From Rs1 sp038900335 (GTDB taxonomy: Bacteria; Pseudomonadota; Gammaproteobacteria; Pseudomonadales; Balneatricaceae): DNA of 64,000 nt. The stretch's first letter is position 1; each line of letters opens with the position of its first letter. Position numbers and translations under genes: made by a program. Where the stretch lies: positions 33,744 to 97,743 of the forward strand of contig JBBMRB010000015.1 in assembly GCA_038900335.1 (NCBI GenBank), given 5' to 3'. The notes beneath the pieces were generated by a model. The model worked only from the letters and a program-made list of their open reading frames with translations, did not search any database and was not told the DNA's origin. Of this stretch, positions 16,635-26,800 are shown one piece after another.

Positions 16635-16894
16635 TATATTAAGTATCTTATTTAGAACGCTAAAAATTACCATTATAAAAAGTAAGTAATAAAAGCGAAT
16701 AGGTTATGTTAAGGCGTAATAATCAGTTTATTACCGCTATGACCCTGCACTGGCTTGTGCTGTTAAGTATATACAGGCACTAAGCTAGCAGGAGGGGCTT
16801 ATATTTTTAACGCAGTCTTTTGTTCGATTGAACCAAAGCTATTTAAAAAAATAAAGGCTAACACAGAATATTTCAATCCTCTAGGCTTTGTCGG

Positions 16895-18298
16895 CTATTT
16901 GGTGACTTCAGCGCTAATAACCTGCGTTATGGTGCTGTGTATTTCGCCATGGTGTAGCTTTGTGATGATTTGGTCACCATTTTTAGCGTTATTACTATCA
17001 GTTAAAATGTCACCTTCTTTGGTTTTAGTAATAGAGTAGCCGCGTACTAGTGTTGCCAGTGGGCTGACGCTATTGAGCATGGCGCTAGCGGCTTTTAATT
17101 GCCTCCTGCTATTGGTTTGAGATAGTGACACTTGTTGATATAAACTTGTTTTGAGATGTTTCAACTGCAATTTTTGTCTGCTCACTAACTGCATAGGATT
17201 GAGATTGTTAAGTTGTTGGCTTAATAGCGCCAATCGCTGCCTGCTATGACTTTGTTTGCTAAGTGCTAGCTCGTTTAGTTTGTTATTAAGTGACTCTAGC
17301 GTCACTTGCTGTAGCGCTAACCTCTGTTGAGGAGATCTTAGCCTTGCTTTAAGGTTTTGCTGCTCTCTTTTGCGATGTTCTATTGTGTTGTTAATGGCGC
17401 GAGTGAGTCTGGTTTGTAGTTGGTCGACATGAATTTTTAAGCTGTCTTGGTCAGGGCTTAAGTATTCCGCTGCCGCTGATGGTGTCGCTGCTCGATAATC
17501 AGCGACTAGGTCGCTAATGCTAAAGTCAACTTCGTGACCGACTGCGCTGATAACGGGAATATTACATTGGTGGATGGCTCTGGCTAGTTTTTCTTCGTTA
17601 AAGGGCCATAAATCTTCAAGTGAGCCGCCGCCTCGTGTAATCAAAATAGCGTCATGGTTATTGCTGTTTTGTGCAAGCGCTAGTGCATGGATGATGGTGT
17701 CAGCAGCTTGAGCGCCTTGTACTTGGCTTGGGTATATTGTCACTGGCAGGCCTGGGTAACGCCTTTTTAATACGCTTAATACATCATGGATAGCAGCACC
17801 GCTAGGTGAGGTAATAACTGCCAAATGTTTGATAAGAGTAGGAATGTTTTTTTTGCTGCGACCATCAAATAGGCCTTCTTTTAATAATTTTGCTTTGAGT
17901 TGTTCAAAGGCGAGTTGAAGTCTTCCAGAGCCTGCTGTCTCCATGCTATCGCAGATCAATTGGTAGTCACCACGACCTTCATACAAACTCACTTTCGCCT
18001 GAACAATAACTTCATCACCTTCTTTAGGTGAAAAGTTGGTAAAGCGATTATTGCCCTTAAACATGGCGCAACGAATTTGTGCCTTGCTATCTTTTAAGGT
18101 GAAATACCAGTGGCCTGAGCTAGGTTTGGCAAAATTTGATAGCTCTCCTTGCACTCGAATACTTAAAAACGAGTTCTCTAACAGAGATTTTACTTGTCTG
18201 TTTAATTGGGTTACTGATATAGAGCTGGTATCAGCAGCTATGTTTCGATGTTGAGGGCGTATTGCTGGTGAGCGACGCGTTGGGATAAATGTATTCAT
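16895..18298 (-). CDS. xseA: Exodeoxyribonuclease VII large subunit
   Basis: XseA is the catalytic subunit of the single-strand DNase that degrades DNA from both ends together with XseB, which is not in the window. The 467-residue protein has the N-terminal OB-fold (SVTQLNRQVKSLLE, FAKPSSGHWYFTLKD, IRCAMFKGNN) and the catalytic region with ITSPSGAAIHDVLSVL, ILITRGGGSLEDLWPFNEE, and SAVGHEVDFSISDLVADYRA. A long coiled-coil C-terminus and the final GYSI segment follow. It is divergent from guaB, as in many gammaproteobacteria. Confidence 0.97.
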   Translation of the reverse strand: MNTFIPTRRSPAIRPQHRNIAADTSSISVTQLNRQVKSLLENSFLSIRVQGELSNFAKPSSGHWYFTLKDSKAQIRCAMFKGNNRFTNFSPKEGDEVIVQAKVSLYEGRGDYQLICDSMETAGSGRLQLAFEQLKAKLLKEGLFDGRSKKNIPTLIKHLAVITSPSGAAIHDVLSVLKRRYPGLPVTIYPSQVQGAQAADTIIHALALAQNSNNHDAILITRGGGSLEDLWPFNEEKLARAIHQCNIPVISAVGHEVDFSISDLVADYRAATPSAAAEYLSPDQDSLKIHVDQLQTRLTRAINNTIEHRKREQQNLKARLRSPQQRLALQQVTLESLNNKLNELALSKQSHSRQRLALLSQQLNNLNPMQLVSRQKLQLKHLKTSLYQQVSLSQTNSRRQLKAASAMLNSVSPLATLVRGYSITKTKEGDILTDSNNAKNGDQIITKLHHGEIHSTITQVISAEVTK

Positions 18299-18403
18299 CG
18301 CATCATATTAAACTATCTTGTGTGTATCAGTAAGCGCAAAATGTATTATCGACGTAGAGTGAAAACGCAGAAATAAATAAAATAGAATATTGATGTATTC
18401 TAA

Positions 18404-18432
18404 TTGTGGCTAAAGCGAGTATTGGGTATAAT
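18404..18432 (+). promoter_or_regulatory. Predicted guaB promoter
   Basis: TTGTGG (18404-18409) and a consensus TATAAT (18427-18432) are separated by 17 bp. The promoter lies 48 bp upstream of the chosen guaB ATG. It also overlaps the start of the longest guaB reading frame, which rules that start out. Confidence 0.7.
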
Positions 18433-18480
18433 ATGGCGCTTATTTTTAACTGTTCAATTACCCTGGCAGGATTGTTAATT

Positions 18481-19947
18481 ATGTTGCGAATCGATGAAGA
18501 GGCTTTGACCTTTGATGATGTCTTATTGATACCTGGTTATTCAGAGGTATTGCCAAAAGACGTTTCCCTTGTTTCAAGAATTACCAAAGAAATTTCTATA
18601 AATATACCTCTAGCGTCAGCAGCAATGGATACTGTTACTGAATCTGGCTTGGCGATAGCTATGGCTCAAGAGGGTGGTATTGGGATTATCCATAAAAACT
18701 TAACGCCTGAAGAACAGGCGTTGGAAGTAGAAAAAGTTAAAAAGTACGAAGCAGGTGTCGTGAGTAAACCTATTACATGTCGTTCAGATATGACAGTTGG
18801 TGAACTTCGAAAGATGGCTGATTCATTAGGTTTTTCTGGTTTTCCAGTAGTGGATAATAATGTCTTGGTTGGTATTGTTACCAGCCGTGATATGCGTTTT
18901 GAAAATTATTTAGATGCAACTGTTGCTTCAATCATGACGCCTAAAGAGCAGTTAGTCACCGTTGATGAAGGCGTTGATAAAGAAAAAGTACGTAACTTAT
19001 TACGCAAGCACAGAATTGAGAAAATACTTGTTGTCGGTGAAGGTTTTAGCCTTAAAGGCATGATGACAGTTAAAGACATGTACAAAGCGCAAGCTTTTCC
19101 TAATGCATCAAAAGACTCTAAAGGTCAGTTGATCGTTGGTGCTGCAGTTGGCACAGGCCCTGAAACACCGCAGCGAGTGAAATTGTTGGTTGAAGCCGGT
19201 GTTGATGTCATTATTGTCGATACTGCACACGGCCACTCAAAAGGTGTTATTGATCGTGTTTCTTGGATCAAGAAAAACTTCCCGCAAGTGCAGGTTATCG
19301 GTGGCAATATTGCCACAGCTGCTGCTGCAATCGCTCTGGCAGATGCTGGTGCCGATGGCGTTAAAGTAGGTATTGGCCCGGGATCTATCTGTACGACACG
19401 TATCGTTTCAGGTATTGGTGTGCCGCAAATATCTGCAGTTGCCAATGTGGCGCAAGCTCTTAAGGATCGTGATATTCCATTGATTGCAGATGGCGGTATT
19501 CGTTTCTCAGGCGATATTGCAAAAGCAATCGCTGCAGGCGCTTCTGCTGTTATGGTTGGCTCGATGTTAGCAGGTACTGATGAGGCACCTGGTGAGGTTG
19601 AATTGTTTCAAGGCCGCGCTTATAAATCATACCGTGGCATGGGTTCAATTGGCGCAATGGCACAAAGCTCAGGATCTTCTGATAGATATTTTCAAGATGC
19701 ATCAGAGGGGTCGGAAAAATTAGTGCCTGAAGGAATAGAAGGTCGCGTTGCCTGTAAAGGACCAATGAAAGGTGTCGTACATCAATTAATGGGTGGTCTT
19801 CGCGCATCAATGGGCTACACTGGCAGCGAAAATATTGAGATTATGCGCAGCGTACCTACTTTTGTTCGTATTACTAGTGCCGGAATGAACGAAAGCCATG
19901 TTCATGATGTAAGCATTACTAAAGAATCACCTAATTACCGTATTTGA
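18481..19947 (+). CDS. guaB: Inosine-5'-monophosphate dehydrogenase
   Basis: GuaB oxidises IMP to XMP with NAD, the committed step of guanine nucleotide synthesis. From ATG 18481 the product is 488 residues, the E. coli length, and begins MLRIDEEALTFDDVLLIPGY. A CBS-domain pair sits at about 90-205. The catalytic loop GPGSICTTRIVSGIGVPQ contains the active cysteine C304, and the flap contains YRGMGSIGAM. A longer in-frame start exists upstream but lies in the promoter. guaA follows after a terminator-like hairpin. Confidence 0.98.
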   Translation: MLRIDEEALTFDDVLLIPGYSEVLPKDVSLVSRITKEISINIPLASAAMDTVTESGLAIAMAQEGGIGIIHKNLTPEEQALEVEKVKKYEAGVVSKPITCRSDMTVGELRKMADSLGFSGFPVVDNNVLVGIVTSRDMRFENYLDATVASIMTPKEQLVTVDEGVDKEKVRNLLRKHRIEKILVVGEGFSLKGMMTVKDMYKAQAFPNASKDSKGQLIVGAAVGTGPETPQRVKLLVEAGVDVIIVDTAHGHSKGVIDRVSWIKKNFPQVQVIGGNIATAAAAIALADAGADGVKVGIGPGSICTTRIVSGIGVPQISAVANVAQALKDRDIPLIADGGIRFSGDIAKAIAAGASAVMVGSMLAGTDEAPGEVELFQGRAYKSYRGMGSIGAMAQSSGSSDRYFQDASEGSEKLVPEGIEGRVACKGPMKGVVHQLMGGLRASMGYTGSENIEIMRSVPTFVRITSAGMNESHVHDVSITKESPNYRI

Positions 19948-19965
19948 ATTAAATAATTCGTCAAA

Positions 19966-19998
19966 AGTGGGGTGCGTAAGTGCTCCGCTTTTTTTTTT
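19966..19998 (+). terminator. Intrinsic terminator or attenuator between guaB and guaA
   Basis: AGTGGGGTGC (19966-19975) pairs with GTGCTCCGCT (19980-19989) around the loop GTAA, with four G-T pairs, and runs straight into ten T residues. It lies 18 bp past the guaB stop and 35 bp before the guaA start. Confidence 0.8.
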
Positions 19999-20033
19999 GG
20001 CTAGCACCAAATTTTGGACGATGGAGTTCTAAA

Positions 20034-21614
20034 ATGAGCACAGATATACATTCACAGAAAATTTTAATATTAGATTTTGGTTCTCAATATACCCAGCTTA
20101 TCGCACGTCGCGTACGTGAAATTGGCGTGTATTGTGAAATATATCCTTGGGATTGCCCTGAAGAAGAAATTAAGGCATTTGGGCCTAAAGGTTATATTTT
20201 AGCTGGTGGTCCTGAGTCAGTTACTGAAGGTGAATCGCCAAAAGCACCTGATATTGTGTTTAACTCTAATGTCCCTGTGCTCGGAATTTGCTACGGTATG
20301 CAAACCATGGCTACTCAGCTTGGTGGCAAAGTAGAAACTTCATCTCATCGCGAGTTTGGTTATGCAAAAGTACGTTTATCTAATAGCAGCAGCCAATTGT
20401 TGGATGGGTTACAAGATCAATTAGCAAATAATGGTGCATCGCTATTAGATGTTTGGATGAGCCATGGCGATAAAGTTGTTGAATTACCAACAGGCTTTAG
20501 TGTTATAGCGGCGACAGACTCAGCGCCGATTGCCGCTATGTGTGATCCGTCTAAGCATTATTATGGTGTGCAGTTCCACCCTGAAGTAACACATACTAAG
20601 CAAGGCGGGGCAATATTAGAGCGTTTCGTGCTAGATATTTGCCAGACCAAAGCGCTGTGGACTTCTGCTAATATTGTTCAAGATCAAATAGAAAAAGTGC
20701 GTGAGCAAGTAGGCTCTCGCAAAGTATTGCTTGGCTTGTCTGGCGGCGTTGATTCTTCAGTTGTGGCAGCATTGTTGCATAAAGCGATTGGCGATCAGTT
20801 GACCTGTGTGTTTGTAGATAACGGCTTGTTAAGAAAAGAAGAAGGCGATCAAGTGATGGCCATGTTTGCAGATAACATGGGTGTTAAGGTTATACGTGCT
20901 GATTGCAGTGATTTATTTTTAGGCCGTCTTGAAGGTGAAGCAGAGCCTGAAGCTAAGCGTAAAATTATCGGCAACACATTTATTGAAGTGTTTGACCAAG
21001 AAGCTGCCAAGCTAAAAGATGTTGACTTCTTGGCGCAGGGCACAATATACCCAGACGTCATTGAATCAGCGGCGGCGTCAACGGGTAAAGCTCATGTGAT
21101 TAAATCACATCACAATGTGGGTGGGTTACCAGATGATATGGCGTTTGAATTGGTTGAGCCATTACGTGAGTTGTTTAAAGATGAGGTGCGCAAGCTAGGT
21201 TTAGAGTTAGGTTTGCCTAAGTCTATGGTTTATCGTCATCCGTTCCCGGGGCCTGGGCTAGGTGTTCGTATCTTAGGTGAAGTAAAAAAAGAATACGCTG
21301 ATATTCTTCGCGAAGCAGATGCTATTTTCATGCAAGAGTTGAATCGCTCGGGTTGGTATCATAAAACAAGTCAAGCTTTCGCGGTGTTTTTGCCGGTTAA
21401 ATCCGTTGGCGTAGTCGGTGATGCAAGACGTTATGAATACGTTATCGCGTTGCGTGCTGTTGAAACAATTGATTTTATGACTGCGCGTTGGGCGCATTTG
21501 CCGTATGAGTTATTAGAGACGGTATCGGGACGTATTATTAATGAAATTGCACAAGTCTCTCGAGTGACTTATGATGTTTCTAGTAAGCCGCCTGCGACAA
21601 TTGAGTGGGAATAA
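20034..21614 (+). CDS. guaA: GMP synthase (glutamine-hydrolysing)
   Basis: GuaA aminates XMP to GMP. From ATG 20034 the product is 526 residues, matching the family. The N-terminal class-I amidotransferase domain (1-205) has the nucleophile C86 in LGICYGMQTM and the H-x-E pair in VQFHPEVTHT. The ATP-pyrophosphatase domain contains the P-loop GLSGGVDSSVVAALL, and the dimerisation domain ends KPPATIEWE. GGAG at 20023-20026 is the ribosome site. An upstream in-frame GTG at 19980 falls inside the terminator stem and is rejected. Confidence 0.98.
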   Translation: MSTDIHSQKILILDFGSQYTQLIARRVREIGVYCEIYPWDCPEEEIKAFGPKGYILAGGPESVTEGESPKAPDIVFNSNVPVLGICYGMQTMATQLGGKVETSSHREFGYAKVRLSNSSSQLLDGLQDQLANNGASLLDVWMSHGDKVVELPTGFSVIAATDSAPIAAMCDPSKHYYGVQFHPEVTHTKQGGAILERFVLDICQTKALWTSANIVQDQIEKVREQVGSRKVLLGLSGGVDSSVVAALLHKAIGDQLTCVFVDNGLLRKEEGDQVMAMFADNMGVKVIRADCSDLFLGRLEGEAEPEAKRKIIGNTFIEVFDQEAAKLKDVDFLAQGTIYPDVIESAAASTGKAHVIKSHHNVGGLPDDMAFELVEPLRELFKDEVRKLGLELGLPKSMVYRHPFPGPGLGVRILGEVKKEYADILREADAIFMQELNRSGWYHKTSQAFAVFLPVKSVGVVGDARRYEYVIALRAVETIDFMTARWAHLPYELLETVSGRIINEIAQVSRVTYDVSSKPPATIEWE

Positions 21615-21631
21615 TAGATAGATAAATAATC

Positions 21632-21658
21632 ATAGGCGCTTAATGCGCCTATTTTTTT
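21632..21658 (+). terminator. guaA terminator
   Basis: ATAGGCGC-TTAAT-GCGCCTAT forms a perfect 8-bp stem followed by seven T residues, 17 bp past the guaA stop. Confidence 0.9.
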
Positions 21659-21689
21659 GAATAAATTTTAGCTTAGTGGTGTCGTTTAT

Positions 21690-22178
21690 ATGTCTTTATA
21701 TAGTCCTGAATATTGGATGCAAAAAGCAATCGTGCTCGCTAAGAGTGCTGCGTTAAATAATGAGGTGCCAGTAGGTGCTGTGGTCGTGCTGGATAATGAA
21801 ATAATAGGCCAGGGCAGTAATGGTGTTATTCATCGACACGACCCGACGGCGCATGCAGAGATACAAGCGCTACAACAAGCCGCGCTTAAAATTGGTAATT
21901 ATCGGCTAGTTAATGCTGATCTATATGTGACGTTAGAGCCTTGTGCTATGTGTGCTGGTGCCCTTGTACACAGCAGGATTCGGCACTTGTATTTTGGTGC
22001 ATTGGAAGCCAAGTCAGGTGCAGTAGTCAGCAATATCAACTTGCTAGGACACTCTTGTATGAATCATCGTGTTGCGGTGACAGGTGAAATATTGAGCGAG
22101 TGTTGCTCCGCTGTTATTTCAGATTTTTTTACTCGGCGCAGGGCAGAAAAAAAAGCACTGAAAAATAGCTCTCAGTAG
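21690..22178 (+). CDS. tadA: tRNA adenosine(34) deaminase
   Basis: TadA converts A34 to inosine in tRNA-Arg(ACG), an essential step. The 162-residue enzyme has the cytidine-deaminase-like zinc site: H55-A-E57 in PTAHAEIQAL and C85-A-M-C88 in EPCAMCAGAL. The N-terminal EYWMQKAIVLAKSAALNNEVPVG-type region and the C-terminal FFTRRRAEKK tail are characteristic. It lies between guaA and a convergent mltF, a common order in this part of the gammaproteobacteria. Confidence 0.97.
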   Translation: MSLYSPEYWMQKAIVLAKSAALNNEVPVGAVVVLDNEIIGQGSNGVIHRHDPTAHAEIQALQQAALKIGNYRLVNADLYVTLEPCAMCAGALVHSRIRHLYFGALEAKSGAVVSNINLLGHSCMNHRVAVTGEILSECCSAVISDFFTRRRAEKKALKNSSQ

Positions 22179-22237
22179 CTTTATGCGAGTTGTGCATTGT
22201 CTTGGCAAGCTTGGAGTTTTAGCCCTAATCCATTAAG

Positions 22238-23722
22238 TTATAAGGTAGAGGGCGGCTCTGGTATTGTTTCTTTCAATGTCGTCTTGTCCTGCTCGGCTAT
22301 TGTTGGCGCTGCTAATGTTGTGTTCTTTTTGATGTTGTTTTTTCTTTGTTTTAGCTCCCACCCCAGCACTTTTAAATAGCGGCGAATGTTCTTGACGTAA
22401 TTGACCGGCTCGTAGCCTCTAGCGTAACCATATTTTACGGTATTATAGTATTTTGGTTTGGTTAAAAGTGGCAAGTGTAAATTCACATCTTCCCATTTGT
22501 CAGGGTCTAAACCGGCACGTTTGGTCAGTATTCTGGCATCTTCTAAGTGGCCAAAACCGGTGTTGTAGCCTGCTAAAGCAAGGTAGGTGCGATCGGGTTC
22601 TGGGATTCTTTCTGGTATTTTTGCTTTAACGCTTTTAAAGTATTGGGCGCCGCCAAAAATATTTTGTTTAGGGTCTGTTCTATCAGTTACATCGACTTCT
22701 TTAGCCGCTGCTTTTGTTAGCATCATGATGCCTTTGACGCCTGTTGGTGATATTGCTTGAGGATTCCAATGAGATTCTTGATATGCCATGGCTGCTAATA
22801 ATTGCCAGTCAATGCTATTAAGGGCGGCTGCCTTTTTGAAAAATTGCTCAATTTTAGGGAATTTATGATTAAAATCCTTTTTAAAAGCAATGGTGTCATA
22901 TGGCTTTAGAGGATTGTTTGTTGAATAATATTTTTGTGTTAGCTCTTTAATAAAAGACTCTGTTGATGGCTTTTTGAAAAATAGATTGATGTATGTGGCC
23001 AGTGAACTGTCTTTTCTTTTAATAGTTAGCCAGCTAGATCTTTGTTTAGGTACTAATGCAAATGCAGTTTTTAGACCGGGGAAAAAGGGTGAGAGCTTTT
23101 GAAAATCAAGGGCGCTAACAATCGCAATGCCTGCTTTCTTCGCTAGTACATCTTCTAGTAATTGATAAGTAGTTTTTTTATGAAAGCTTGTCCAATTCAG
23201 TTCAGCTAATTTTTGTTGTTCTTTGAGCATTTGCTGCTCTTGTATTGAGCCTGCTATTAATACTACTTTCCTGTCTATAATGTTTTCTAATCCTCGCGGG
23301 TATTTTATACCTCTTGTCACACGATAGACAATAACGGATTGGTTGGCTAAGTAGCTAACGCTGCGTTGAATTTTACTAGGTGTTTTAATCGCTTTTGATA
23401 CGCCTGGGATACTGATATGGCTGTCTCTTGACTCAAGATCATCATAGAGTTCTTGCACAGAGGATCGAACAGTAATTTTTGCTGAAACGTTAAGCTCATT
23501 TGCTAATTTTTGAGCAAGTTCGTATTCAAACCCTTTGATTTGGTCGTTTTCAAGATAGTAGCTATCAGGTGAGTTAAGGAGGCTGATGCGGATTTCTTTG
23601 TTGGCAATAATGGTGTTTAATTGAGGTGTGTTTTGCCCTGCTAAAAGAAACCACAATAAAGCAAGAATGCAAAAGCTGAATAAAAAAGCTAAAAAATAGA
23701 ATGATGTGAATTTTCTGCTCAT
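22238..23722 (-). CDS. mltF: Membrane-bound lytic murein transglycosylase F
   Basis: MltF cleaves peptidoglycan at the outer membrane and is regulated by an amino-acid-binding-like domain. The 494-residue product has an N-terminal hydrophobic anchor (residues 8-28), an SBP-like domain (about 40-270, starting EIRISLLNSPDSYYLENDQI), and a C-terminal SLT domain with the catalytic glutamate in LAAMAYQESHWNP, followed by TGVKGIMML and LALAGYNTGFGHLEDA. It is divergent from purL with a 91-bp spacer, the classical arrangement. Confidence 0.95.
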   Translation of the reverse strand: MSRKFTSFYFLAFLFSFCILALLWFLLAGQNTPQLNTIIANKEIRISLLNSPDSYYLENDQIKGFEYELAQKLANELNVSAKITVRSSVQELYDDLESRDSHISIPGVSKAIKTPSKIQRSVSYLANQSVIVYRVTRGIKYPRGLENIIDRKVVLIAGSIQEQQMLKEQQKLAELNWTSFHKKTTYQLLEDVLAKKAGIAIVSALDFQKLSPFFPGLKTAFALVPKQRSSWLTIKRKDSSLATYINLFFKKPSTESFIKELTQKYYSTNNPLKPYDTIAFKKDFNHKFPKIEQFFKKAAALNSIDWQLLAAMAYQESHWNPQAISPTGVKGIMMLTKAAAKEVDVTDRTDPKQNIFGGAQYFKSVKAKIPERIPEPDRTYLALAGYNTGFGHLEDARILTKRAGLDPDKWEDVNLHLPLLTKPKYYNTVKYGYARGYEPVNYVKNIRRYLKVLGWELKQRKNNIKKNTTLAAPTIAEQDKTTLKETIPEPPSTL

Positions 23723-23813
23723 AATGGAATTTTCTAGTGCTCTATATGTTAGGTGTAAGGTAAAATGCCTACTAAATTCTGTTCTATCGCTTTCCTTGAG
23801 GACTTTTCAAAAC

Positions 23814-26800
23814 ATGCTTATTTTGCACGGTGCCCCTGCTCTTTCTGATTTTCGTAAATTGAAGTTATTATCTGCTATACAACAGCAGGTTCCAGCAGTA
23901 ATTGGTGTATATGCTGAATATATCCATTTGCTTAATATGTCCGGTTCTTTTACTGAGGATGAGCAGTTAAGAATCGAAACAATTTTAGAATATGGTCCAA
24001 ATGTAGCAAAACAATCTCATAAAGGTCAAATGATCTTTGTGACACCAAGAATGGGAACTATTTCCCCTTGGTCAAGTAAAGCGACAGATATTGTTACTAA
24101 TTGTGGGCTACAGCAGGTTAAGCGTATCGAGCGAGGCGTCGCATATTATATTGAGACGACAGCTGAACTCAATGCTGAGCAGTATTCTAAAGTAGAAGCG
24201 CTGTTATATGACCGCATGGTCGAGCAAGTGTTCGCTAATATTGAGCAAGCTGCTGTTTTATTTGAGCAAACAGAACCTGCTCCGATGCAGCGTATAGCAA
24301 TTATAGAAGAGGGAAGGTCGGCATTGGTCGCAGCGAATGTTGAGCTGGGTTTAGCGTTGGCTGATGATGAAATTGACTATTTAGTGGCTAGCTTTATTAA
24401 GCTTGAACGCAATCCATCGGATGTTGAGCTGATGATGTTTGCTCAGGCAAACTCAGAACATTGTCGTCATAAAATTTTTAATGCCTCTTGGGATATTGAT
24501 GGCCAAGCGCAAGAAAAATCATTGTTTTCGATGATCCGTAACACCAATGAGGTAGGCGGTCAGAACGTACTCTCAGCTTATAGTGATAATGCGGCGGTAA
24601 TAGCAGGTAGTGATGCTCCGCGTTTTTATCCAACTCATGGCGAGAATAAATATGGTTATACTGATGAAAGCATCAATATTCTTATTAAAGTAGAAACACA
24701 TAATCACCCAACGGCTATCGCACCATTTTCAGGTGCAGCTACTGGCTCTGGTGGTGAAATACGAGATGAGGGCGCAACAGGTAAAGGTGGTAAGCCTAAA
24801 GCGGGGTTGACTGGTTTTAGCGTTTCTGATCTAAATATTCCGGGTTTTGAGCAGCCATGGGAGTCTAAATACGGTAAACCTGGACGTATCGTTTCAGCTT
24901 TAGATATCATGATAGAAGGGCCAATTGGTGGTGCTGCGTTTAATAACGAATTTGGTCGACCAAATCTAAGTGGCTATTTTAGAACGTTTGAGCAAGAAGT
25001 TAATGGTGCGGCAGGTTTGGAAATGCGCGGCTATCACAAGCCTATTATGATTGCCGGTGGCATGGGCAATATTAGCACGAACCATGTTGATAAAGGCCAA
25101 ATAGCAGTAGGCGATAAACTGATTTGTTTGGGCGGGCCTGCTATGTTAATTGGATTGGGCGGCGGTGCAGCATCTTCTATGGCATCAGGTAGTTCAGCAG
25201 AGAATTTAGATTTTGCATCAGTGCAGCGTGGTAACCCTGAAATGGAGCGTCGCTGTCAAGAAGTGATCGATAGATGCTGGCAAATGGCCGATAAAAATCC
25301 TATTTCATTTATTCATGATGTCGGCGCCGGTGGTTTATCGAACGCCTTCCCTGAGTTGGTCAAAGATGGTGGTCGCGGTGGTGACTTCCAACTGCGAAAT
25401 ATCAATAATGATGAGCCAGGTATGTCTCCGCTAGGTGTTTGGAGTAATGAATCGCAAGAGCGTTATGTATTGGCAGTATCTGTCGAAAACATGCCTTTAT
25501 TTACCGAGTTTTGTGAGCGAGAGCGCTGTCCGTTTGCGGTTGTTGGTGAGGCCACAAAAGAGCACTATTTAACGTTAGGCGATAGTCATTTTGAAAATAA
25601 GCCAGTTGATTTGCCGATGGATGTGTTATTTGGTAAACCGCCAAAAATGCATCGCTCAGTGACGCGTGCTCATTACCAAACTGATGCTTTTGATACCGCA
25701 GATATTGAAATAGAAGATGCAATAAATCGAGTATTAAGTTTACCCGCAGTAGGCTCTAAGTCTTTCTTGATAACCATTGGGGATCGTACGATCACCGGTC
25801 AAGTAGCTAGAGATCAAATGGTTGGCCCATGGCAAGTGCCTGTCGCTGACTGTGCAGTAACAACTGCCTCTTACCAAGGTTATCAAGGTGAAGTGATGGC
25901 TATGGGTGAGCGAACGCCTTTAGCTTTAATCAATGCTGCGGCCTCTGGTCGCATTGCCATTGGTGAGACATTAACTAATATGGCCGGTACTGCTATCGCT
26001 GATATCAGTGATATAAAGCTGTCTGCGAATTGGATGGTAGCAGCAGGTCATCCTGGTGAAGATGAGAAATTATACGATACTGTTAAAGCCGTTGGCATGC
26101 AGTTATGCCCAGCATTAGGAATTACTATCCCCGTGGGTAAAGATTCTATGTCGATGAGAACTCAGTGGCGTGACAATGATCAGGACAAGAGCGTTACCTC
26201 GCCAATGTCGTTGGTTATTTCCGGTTTTGCACCTGTCACAGATGTGCGCAAAACATTGACGCCTCAGCTGCGTACTGATTTAGGTGATACCGATCTCATT
26301 CATATCGATTTAGGTCAAGGTAAAAACCGTTTAGGTTTGTCAGCTTTAGCGCAAGTATATAACGGCGTAGGTCAAAGTGTTCCAGATGTTGATGATGCTG
26401 CTCTACTTAAAACATATTTTGCTGCTATTCAGGGTTTGAATGAGCAGGGTTTACTGATGGCTTATCATGATCGATCAGATGGTGGTTTATTAGCGACAGT
26501 TGCAGAGATGTGTTTTGCAGGGCATGTTGGTGTTGATATCAACTTAGATATGCTTGCAGAAAATGAGCAAGAGTGTCTCGCTGCGCTATTCAATGAAGAG
26601 TTAGGCTGTGTTGTTCAAGTTGCTAAAGAGAACACTATTAATGTATTAACTGAGCTAAATGCGGCAGGTTTAGGTGATATTAGTAGTGTTATTGGTTCAA
26701 CTAACTGGGATGATGAGCTGAGAATTCATTTTGATGAAGATGAAATATACAGTGAAAAACGAGTTGCCCTGCAAAAAGTATGGGCGGCAACATCTTATCA

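Noticed and set aside
18406..18480. Upstream extension of guaB by 25 codons
   Set aside because: The extension overlaps the predicted -35 and -10 elements, and the shorter protein has the exact family length.
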